Positions 50,148 to 59,786 of a stretch of 59,786 nucleotides of DNA are shown piece by piece. The stretch's first letter is position 1; every line of letters begins with the position of its first letter. The DNA comes from Ichthyophonus hoferi (Eukaryota; Opisthokonta; Ichthyosporea; Ichthyophonida; Ichthyophonidae): assembly GCA_002751075.1 (NCBI GenBank), contig NAOQ01000214.1, positions 37,988-97,773 of the forward strand, in the 5' to 3' direction. The notes beneath the pieces were generated by a model. That model ran no database searches. It worked only from the letters and a program-made list of their open reading frames with translations, and was not told where the DNA came from. The translations under genes and the position numbers were made by a program.

Positions 50148-53100
50148 TTTAATAATTCAACGGGGGTTTATAAATAATATATAGTAGCTTTATAATAAGT
50201 TTAAGTCAAAATTTATTGAACCCTCTATAGATTTAAAAACAAATGTATCTACTGAGTGAGTTCTAACATTACGGCTAGTATATTGTAAATTGAATATACC
50301 TACAATAGGTAAACCAGAAAAAGTAAAATAGACATAAGCGTATTATTATTATTAATGATATTTTAAATGAAAAGTGAAATAAAATAAAATAATGCTAACT
50401 ACTGGGTGTTTAAACCTTTCACAAATCTACGATACTAATTTGTGTGTATGGTACGGTATTAGCCTTATAATATAATGTCAATAATTGTCAAGAATTACCA
50501 TTTAAGCTTCTCAGACACGCATAAAAACGGTTCGGCTAAATATTTTTGGCTGCTGGCAGATCTCCCCATTTTTATTCGATTAATTAAAACTATTCCCTGC
50601 ATTTAACCAATCACCATGGACAACTATTGAGAGCCATCTATGGATTCCTAAGGCCAGACGCCAAGGGACTATTTAACCAAACTGTGTAGTAGCTTATACT
50701 ATGTTATTAAAAATGCGTTTTCAAATAAAAAATCCCGGTGTATTTGTACCTTACCTTAAGTTTATACTTAAAATTGTCTATATATACGAAGAAAAACCCT
50801 TTAAGATTATTCGATTATGTTTGTAGTATGCAGAGCAGTTGTTCAATATCTTGTGTAGTAATGGCTCCAAAAATAGGTTGTGTAAACGAAATTATTGGTC
50901 CAAAACGCACCAAGAGATGGCAGATCGATAGTAGTTTATTTCTACCCCAAACCTTTGCTCTCAACAGAAACGTCTTATGCTTTTTCCCCTTATCTGCAAA
51001 AAATTAAGAATGGTATAATTAATATATTAATGAAAAAGGTCAATAAAAAAATTGGTAAAGCAGCATGGCCATTGAAATGTCATCACAGTGGATAGCCTTC
51101 TGGCTCAACGATTTTACCTTTATTTTATCTTTCATATTTAGGCAGATAGAATATATTAATAGCACTGTTAAAACTCTTTAGACCAATGAAAAGAATGGAA
51201 TTGTTAGCTAAGCGATAATCAGAAATCTAGTTTGGTTAATAGCTTATGGGCCATTGGCAAAAATAGTCCCCACAAAATCTGTAATTGGTGGGAATGGTCT
51301 AGATTGTAGACTTATGTTACCCCAATCGGATATCATAAATCTAGCAGATGACGTACCGGGATTGACTCCTGATTACTACAAGTTTTGATAAAACGCTTGG
51401 GATTAAGAATCTCCTCAACGTTAAAATACTTCCATCTAGAGCTTCCTCTTGTAACGCGATTTTAATGTAATTTTTCAAAACGCGATAGATTATAATAAAT
51501 TGTAATCTAAATACAAATAATGGGGTTGTATATAACTACGTACTTGAATATGGGTTTTATTTTGAGTGCTGAGCATAATGAAGGCTATTCTATTCACATA
51601 GATGTCGAGCTTAAGAAACTAGCAAATTACGAGGCTGACATAAATTATCTGAAACACCATCAACATGTAGCAATTTGTATAATAAGCGTTTTTATATATC
51701 TTTCTACCTTTTTCTTCATATGTTCCTTCATCGAACTAATCAAATGTGTTTTTGATATACATGGAAAGAATAACAGCACCAACGTTGGAGAGACCCTTCA
51801 AATTCAAAAGTCAAACGCCCATTATATAATTGCTTTGCTTAACAAAAAATTGAATAGCATCACGTGTCAATTCAAATAGCATATCATCTTTTAGTTTCTC
51901 AGGAAACCCACCCGATAATAGGGCCATCTGTGAATACTGGGACAAGGTTAGCTTTGCGTTTGTTTGATTGCTAAAAATAGTTACTAATTCTAAATTACCT
52001 CAATTCAAAACGATTCTTTTCACCGAAACGCCTATCACAACTAAAATACTTTTTTTGTGTTAGCATCCTTGCCCTCGCTATTTTCTCAAAATTCAATAGA
52101 AAAGCAACATCCTTAAATTCTTCCCGCTCTAATAATAATAAATTAATTGATAACGGGCTATATATTTTTTTATTAAAGAACCCCCAAACAAATTCAACTG
52201 GCATAATTTAGTTACTTAATAAAATGCCAACAAATTATCATACAATTTGGGTAGGACTATGTTCAAAAGAAACTACAGCGCTAGAAAATATAGGACAGTT
52301 TTCCTAGCCAGTTGTCTCTTTGGCTAAAAGTGTATTCATTGTAAAATATATTACACAGATAATTGAAGCAATGGCTTTTATTGGGGCTTAATCTCATTCT
52401 AAACTAAATGCACAAGTGTTCCATATTTCACTACTCCAAGGTCTTAATTATACACTTATTCTCCCAACTGTATTCGCTTCACCCCGGATGACAACAAATT
52501 TTTCGTCTACTCACAACGTTCTAGTTTGATCAACTTTACAAAGCATCATGAGTCTTTTAACGTGAAAAAGTATAGGAAGTGAACTAATGGTAAAGCTATG
52601 TTTCAAAATACTAGGTCATTCCGATTGTCGATCGTCCATCTAAGGAATGTGCTTTACATTGTGGTCAAATTTATGAAAGATTGTGGTCATTCTTAGGAAG
52701 AAATGCTGGCGACTTGGCAAATTAAGGTTGCTATGCGCCAGCGCCTAATCATATATGGTTACACTGAACTCGTTGTTTTTAGGAAGACTCAAACAATTAT
52801 ATATGCTTTGTAACATTAGAAAGTTTTTTTATTAAAAAAAAGAAATATGGATAAATGAAATATTTCTAGTTCAAAGAGTTTAGCTTTAACCGCGACGGAA
52901 GGCTTGGGGTCGTGTACGGTATTGGGTACCTGCGACGTGATCGTGATTCCAGGTTTTGCCAAATACCAATTTTAGAAAACACGTGTTTTTCTTTCTTCAC
53001 TAATGCATCTGAACGAATCATTAGTCAAGGTTACTATTCAATTATAATTGAACATTAAGTTACTGTTAGATGATATTTCCATGGAAAGTACTAGCAGTTT

Positions 53101-54724
53101 ATATTACCCGAAAAGTAAATTAAATTTGTTAAAAGTTAAACAATGAATAGATGGATAAAAACATTAGTGGGAAGCCAAGTAAAAGTCAATATTGATTCCT
53201 ATTTTTCAAGATTAAGATTAAACATTCTATCTATTTACATATTTGGTTCAGGCTACGTTAGCGTTAGAAAGGGAAACGTGAAGAGAAAACAATCTGATAG
53301 TTAAGTACACCGGACAAGACGTATACTTTTACACACAACACTGCAATACATATATTTAAATATATTTATTGCTGTCACAAGATCAGGAAAGAGGTGGATA
53401 CTATGTTAAACAATAAGATATGATGACCATTGTAGGTTAACGTTTTCAGCTATATAACCTTCTTTCTACTGATATTTTATATTTGATGAAATATAAATAT
53501 ATTTTCCTTGGTCCATTGTCATTGACACTTAATTATAGTATTTAGTGTTAATAATTTAATATATGAAATGCGAGCAATATTATGTATTTGTTACAGTTTC
53601 ATCTATTCTAATATTGGACCATCAGTCTGACATATTATTGGTCAATATTCAGTATGATACTACCATCAATATCTGCCTACTCTGCTTGCATAATACGGAC
53701 GACTTATATACCACTACAATATGTGTATGTTGAGTAGATTCACTGAATAATTTAATTGGTGTGCAAAATTTAAGTTAAACTGAAGATGACAGCTTGGTCC
53801 TGTCAGCCATTTGGCTAATCAAGTTATTTTTTGTCAGGGGCACTATTTGTCCAAGTAAGGTGATTAACTCGCTTTTCTCAACTTAAACCAAGTAAACACT
53901 TTGGAACTTGCCACATGTATATGTTGGTCATTTATATTTCATTAACTGTAACACCTCCTGTATTTTCAATTGATTGATTCTAGTCATACTGTGTTATTTG
54001 TTGAACTTTTCCTTGCCCAAGTTCAGATCAACTTATTTATGGGATTCCATAACAAAATCCTGTTAATCACCATCAATGGTTTGCTCAGTTCCCATGAACA
54101 CATGGAACAAATACTTAATATGCATGGGCACATGACACAGCTATATTGTTGTATTCAGCGAAATAGAGCTGCTTCAATATTTATTTATATCTAGATGTTA
54201 AAATATATTAAAATAACTTTCTTTGCCTAGAGTGCATAAGGCAAAATGTTCATTATATTTTTTAATTCATAAACCCTACATCGGTCTCTATAGTATATTT
54301 TACAATGGTTAAATATAGACTCACATTTGTGTTTAGGACTAGCAGAATTTTATGTTAGTATATATATATATATATATATCCAAAATTTTAATTAGGAAGG
54401 ATGCCAATATGCTTTACATAAATGGCATTAGTCTATTACTTATTACATAAGCCTTGTATTAATCCGATCTAGAGCGAGGTTAAACCAATACATAATCATG
54501 CTAAGAGCCCTACAAAAGGGATTATTTTCATTCTTTCACATTCATCTATTTTGTCATTTGCCATGGGTTACCAGTAGTTCATCAGAACCATATCATATAG
54601 TCTCTTTTCACCTTTCTTGGACACTTTATGGGACAGGGAATTTTTTTCTTTAAGGTTCCCACCTATTCTACCTTCTTTACCAGCAAAGGATGATTCTAAG
54701 GATTACAAGTATTTCTTTGGAAGC
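50148..54724. other. Gene-poor AT-rich interval upstream of the RhoGEF gene
   Basis: Should begin with the RhoGEF 5' UTR and promoter. Nothing else is recognised. The 119-residue plus-strand frame at 51520-51879, with one hydrophobic segment, is about as long as expected by chance in a window of this size and composition. A (TA)n run lies at about 54358-54380. Confidence 0.6.
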
Positions 54725-56072
54725 TGTTGGGAATAATAAATGTAGACAGAGGTATTCTTGGAACCTATATTCGTTTAGAAAGAAAGAGAACGCCGAGTTA
54801 AGTAAAGAGCGATATAACGTGTCCATTTGCATACACTGAGTGCAGATATGCTCAGACACATTTTTATTATTAAACAAGTCAGCAGGACTTGCTTTAGGCA
54901 GGATACCTAAGCAATGTGTTATATAGACCCAAAACATATGATCTGAAATGGCTTATTACTACGTAGTTGCAGGATCTCTACTATGGGTTGGTTCAATTGT
55001 GGTTTATTATCTTGGATTGCCGTTTAACAATCAACAGATTGCACTAACTATTTTCCCAGGTTGCGTAGGTAATTAATAATAATTGTGAAAAAAAAAACAT
55101 GTTTATAGCAATGTAAAGAAATACCCAAATTAATTAAATATGATTAAATATTCCTGTTATAACACACCCCCTTGGCCTAAGCGGATTATTTTACTTTGGC
55201 CTGAAAAAAAAATATGGAAAAGAAATATGAAAAGAACCTTAACATGGTGACTACTTAGCTGTAGGCTTGTCGCTCACTAAATGAAACAGATAATTACTGG
55301 TAACATTCAGAAATGACTGTACTCATATAACATAATAATAAAAGGAAAACTGTTCACTAAACTGTATACCAAATTTTCCTGCTCGTTCTGGCGGCTGAGG
55401 TGACATGTGGGTGTTGCCCAGTTATTTTGCTAGTTACCTTGGTGTCAACTTAAAGTTGGAAATGTCAATCGAATACAGATTTGAAGACAATGTGTAGGTG
55501 TAATAAAATTGAGTCTCCACACACAGAGGTCGGTGCTGGATGTAAGGTTTGGATGAAGTGTTTTTCAGCATTCGTGAATTGTTGACTTAATACACTTATC
55601 CGGTTTCGTGACCATGATAAACCATCTAAGCTTTTTTTGCTACCATGCTGGGAATAATAAATAGAGACAGGAGCGGAGCGTTCCTGTAATCTATACTCAT
55701 TTAGAAAAAGAGAGAACGCCGAATTAAGTAAGGAGCGTTTTAACGTGTCCCTTTGCATGCACCGAGTGCAGATATGTTAAGACACATTTTTATTATTAAA
55801 CAAGTCAGCAGGATTTGCTTCACCTTAGACAGAATGTCTAAGCAATTGGTTATCTGGACCCAAAACATAAGATCTGAAATGGCTTATTACATAGTTGCAG
55901 GATCTCTAGCATTGGCTGGTTAAAAAAAGATAGATTATCTTGGATTGCCGTTTAACACCAACAGATTGCACTAGCTATTTTCCCAGGTTACATAACATAT
56001 GTAATAATAAATAATAATAAATATTTATGGCTACGTAAATAAATACCTAAATTAAATATTCCTGTTTTAACA
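54725..56072 (+). mobile_element. LTR-like dispersed repeat, copy 2 (small LTR element, fossil)
   Basis: Two direct terminal repeats, 54725-55164 (440 bases, TGTTGGGAATAATAAA ... CCTGTTATAACA) and 55646-56072 (427 bases, TGCTGGGAATAATAAA ... CCTGTTTTAACA), enclose about 480 non-coding bases. The TG..CA ends, the near-complementary TGTT..AACA tips and a close 5-base flank match (gaagc before, aaagc after) fit an LTR element. The short non-coding interior is like a terminal-repeat retrotransposon in miniature. No clear primer-binding site or polypurine tract was seen. Old, by the visible differences between its two ends. Confidence 0.72.
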
Positions 56073-59000
56073 AAAGCTAATAATATTCAGCCAAGTAATT
56101 GTAATTAATTCAAGGCTGCTACTCCATAGTGGCCAATATTGTACCTAATAGATAAAAGAATAAGATGGTACACATTAGGATATTGTCGACTACAAACTGA
56201 GAGTAGTAGTTAGATTATAAACTATTTCATTGACCTAGTCATACCACAAGGTCCTATTATCATCTGCCTTTGGAATTCAGTTCAAAACTTGACTCTTAAT
56301 AATATGCTATATATATTTAGAATTAATATGAATTCAATCATAATAACGCATATCCTTTTGGGTCCCAAGCACCCAATAGTTATATACGGTGTATAAATTC
56401 AGGGTATGCGAGAGATTTACACATTGTACTGCAGGGCATAAATTCGCATCACTATAATTATATAATGTTTTAAAATTCAAGGTATGAACAAGAAGTATAC
56501 AGAAAATATTCATGCCACGCTCTATTCTTTTCTGGTTTAAAAGAACTACACAAATACATATATAGGTATAGCCATCTTAGTATTATTTTAATTAAAAATT
56601 GTATTGAAATGCAAGAAAATAATGCCAGGATACATAAAACAACACTAGTAATATGTAGATAAATTATTTATTAACAAAAACTTGTAAATTATTGAAACAT
56701 ATTCATCTCATTTTCAGTGTGTACATATTGAGTGAAAGTGCCAGTAAAAGCAAATAACAGGATGCCTGAGAAAAAAGTACTTACAGGATGCATATAAATA
56801 AAAAAAATATCATAGAAGTTATGAATGGGGTGGAAACATAAGTGAAAAGAAAAGTAAAATAATGAATAGATACTATATATACACAGTATATATTTGGTCC
56901 AGATTCTGGTCTGGCTCTGAAGACAGTATAAATAAGAAACGCAAACAAATGATAAGAGAAGTAGATAACCAAAGGTAAAAAAAAAAAAAACGATGATTAT
57001 AAGAAGAAGAGAAAAAATAGAGAGGTAGTTTGTACACCTGGCGAGGATGCACAGAGACTACATAATTTCTTTTACGTTCTATCTCCAGTACAGTACTATA
57101 AAATTGCTACGGTGTCAAATTATAGTGAGGTTATAGAGGAAAACAGAGACCCTTAAAACAGTGATAGAAAACAATTTGAGAGGAAACAAGAGGGATTGTG
57201 TACATGCATAATGCTCCTGCGTGTGAGATGTCAATACTATTAGATAATGAATTAGGAAGCGACGAATAAGCGAAGTAAATGGCGCTTTTTAAAAAACAGT
57301 TATGCGGCCTACATTATTGTATGTTGCTATCTTACAGTACATAGGTCAATTAGGTGACACTTGTCTACCACTTTCAAAACACTACCTGTCACAAATAGGT
57401 GGTAAGGAATACCAACTAAACCCGTTAGTCGACTATTGAAATACAACTATTAGCGTTCCACAATTGGTCAAACTATGCTGTCAGCACTACTTCTATTTGC
57501 CATACGTAAGAACCAATCAATTCTGCCTGTTTTTGATAATAATGTTGCATGTGGAGATGTAATCGGCCTAACCATTTCTTAATAAATTATACCTAAATAG
57601 TCTCAAAAACTCGTAAATATTGCCTATAGTGTTGTTAAAAACTAAACAAATCTTTAAATTACATGATTGTGTTTATTTTAATGGAGGTTATTATTTTTAT
57701 TGGGTGGTATACAAATAAGTAACTAATTAAAAGCTAGATTATGCTAGTGTATTCGATATTGAATTTTATTCATATCTGGATTAGTGTAGTCTGGACACCA
57801 GATTATTGGTTAATTATTAGCCAATATTATTAAGAAAGTAAACTTTTTAACAAACAAATTTCAAAACCTGTTACACCCAGTTTTTAAGTGAACTCGCTAC
57901 ATATAACCCGAAATCGGCCCAAGTTTTGAAATGACCTCTATAGTCTAGTCAGGTCATATTAAAAGGCATAAAGTGAACATACTCTTCAACTATTAAAATA
58001 ATATTTGCGTACTTTGCGTCGATATGTTTATTGCTTATTTTTTTTTTTTTTTTTTGAAAGTTTAGCCCTTGAGTGGCTATATTCGTTGGTGAGACCGAAT
58101 CATGTCAGTAATAATAGATTGGATTATTATGGCCAGTGCTTGGTCACTCATAACTGAGCCGAGCTTGACATGACTACTGATAGTTTTTTATCAGCATAGA
58201 TACTGTTTATTTATTAAGCAAATCGTTTGCGAACTAAATACATCAAAAGATATATTATTGAGGATACGTTTGAATATTTCCAAACCAAAGTATGCAAATA
58301 TCACATATAACTATTATATAGTCAAATTTTTACATTTTAAATGTAGTATTGTGATCGATCGATATGCAATAATAGCCATGAGACGAACTTCGATACTTTT
58401 AATAAACGTGTATGGGGGGCATTGACCTAGAGTAGTTACAGGCGTTACTATGAAAATTACGCGTGCCTGGATAATAATTTATAACGTGCGCAGAGTGGGT
58501 TGGGCCTGTAACTGTAAAGCATAATAATTATTTGTTATTATATCTCGGGTTGTTTTAGTATATATGTTTCACTATTGTAAAGACTGATTAAAAATAGTTA
58601 TATAATCATGTACAACAGTGAATATAATATCTTGTGCAATACTGATGAGGAGTCAAGTGGTACTCCTAGTAATATCTAGCCAGCCACAGTCTGCCTCAGG
58701 CTTGTGTAAAGGGATGGCCCCATCAGATATTAGATACAATGTGAAGTCTTGTAAATAAGTATTTACTATACTCCCAGCCTTAGAGTCTATTGGCTGATGA
58801 AACAAAACATAATAGCATTGCACTATACTATTATCATTTCATTAAGGGAGTGCCATATCGTCTATGCAACTCTTCCTATAGTTTTATTGAGAGAACGCTA
58901 TATATATCATTTAGTATACCTTACCTATGCTGTTTCTATCTACTTAAAATATACCCTTAGCTATGTAACCCTGTACATACACTCCTCTATCCTACTATTT

Positions 59001-59749
59001 CAGGCAGTCAAATGATCTCTAATGGGTCAATAGCCACTATAAAAACTATATTGAGCTGATCATTGGTTTAGAGCCGAGTGGGGTAATAGCAAGGACCAAT
59101 AGATAACATCCGAATGGTAGGTCTTATATCACCCTGTACTATAGCGACACAATATGCCACTATATATATACCATACTATCATGCTGTATATATAGTCTCG
59201 CATATAGGTATTTTGGAGTAAACTTTATATTATTTTATAGTAAAAGCTGCTTTCATACCCTTTCTTGTTAGTTTTTTATTTCTATACCAGTATATAGTGC
59301 CATCTACAGCATCATAAAAAGGGTATTTAAAATCATTATCTGCTATATATTAAGGCAAGGTTCATTTGGTCATGTTACAAGTCTAACCAAAAACGATCGC
59401 AATGAAAAATATATTTGACCAAAGCATAAAATAAAGAGTTAGCTTCGTTGACCATATAATCCAGCAAAGGTACAGTATTCTTATGCTAACTTATGTCTTA
59501 AGTATATTTTCTTTGCCTTTTCTATCTTAAAAGCACAATCCAGCTCATGCTTAGTTGGGCCTTAGGCTAGTCTGAAAGGGCAGATACACTTTTTAAATAT
59601 ATATCTTCAACGAAAAAGAGGGATACATTATTACCCTAGTTTATTTGACTAAATATTTATTCTATTATAGTTAGCATTCGAGTGCTTTGTTTGCAAGCAA
59701 TAGCTGATAAAGTGGTCACGGGGACATCCGCCTGATTGTAATTAAAGTG

Positions 59750-59786
<37 letters not shown>
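56073..59786. other. AT-rich interval with no recognised gene
   Basis: Contains long A and T runs (about 56977-56989 and 58040-58055) and ends in a (TA)n microsatellite. No exon with supporting similarity was found on either strand. Confidence 0.55.
59752..59786. repeat. (TA)n microsatellite at window end
   Basis: Uninterrupted TA dinucleotides run to the last base of the window. Confidence 0.97.

Noticed and set aside
51520-51879. 119-codon plus-strand frame with one hydrophobic segment
   Set aside because: At this AT content about one stop-free run of this length is expected somewhere in six frames of 60 kb; no family resemblance, no splice context.

Overview
This is AT-rich, intron-rich animal-type nuclear DNA with one assembly gap (25836-26298). 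Five multi-exon protein genes can be rebuilt by hand from domain similarity plus matching splice sites and intron phases: a BET bromodomain protein, CIAO2A, FAF2, LSM6 and a RhoGEF with two DH-PH units. Short exons, AT-rich introns of about 150 bases to 3 kb, and a BET / FAF2 / CIAO2A / LSM6 gene set point to a metazoan with fairly compact genes. A non-bilaterian such as a demosponge is my guess; I cannot confirm it without a database search.

Layout. 56-6718 (minus): complete BET gene, 13 coding exons, two bromodomains and a NET domain, 643 codons. 6719-13299: AT-rich, no supported gene. 13300-15961 (minus): complete CIAO2A (cytosolic iron-sulfur assembly), 6 coding exons. 15962-16557: short interval between two divergent start codons, probably a shared promoter. 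16558-25661 (plus): FAF2/UBXD8 (ER-associated degradation), 15 coding exons seen; the end of its UBX domain is missing, probably in the gap. 26299-28076: intergenic. 28077-29256 (minus): complete LSM6 (snRNA binding and mRNA decay), tail-to-tail with FAF2. 29257-35856: repeat-rich, with degenerate retroelement remains. 35857-50147 (minus): complete tandem RhoGEF, 23 coding exons, 1094 residues, order Ser-rich N-terminus - DH - PH - DH - PH. 50148-59786: AT-rich with no supported gene, containing a second copy of the LTR-like repeat.

The genes belong to unrelated housekeeping or signalling processes and do not form a functional cluster. The most interesting items are the tandem RhoGEF, whose two halves share several intron positions and phases (a sign of an old internal duplication); an LTR-like repeat present in two copies whose central segment lies in opposite orientations; and a striking density of CCAATCA/TGATTGG heptamers through 38-48 kb.
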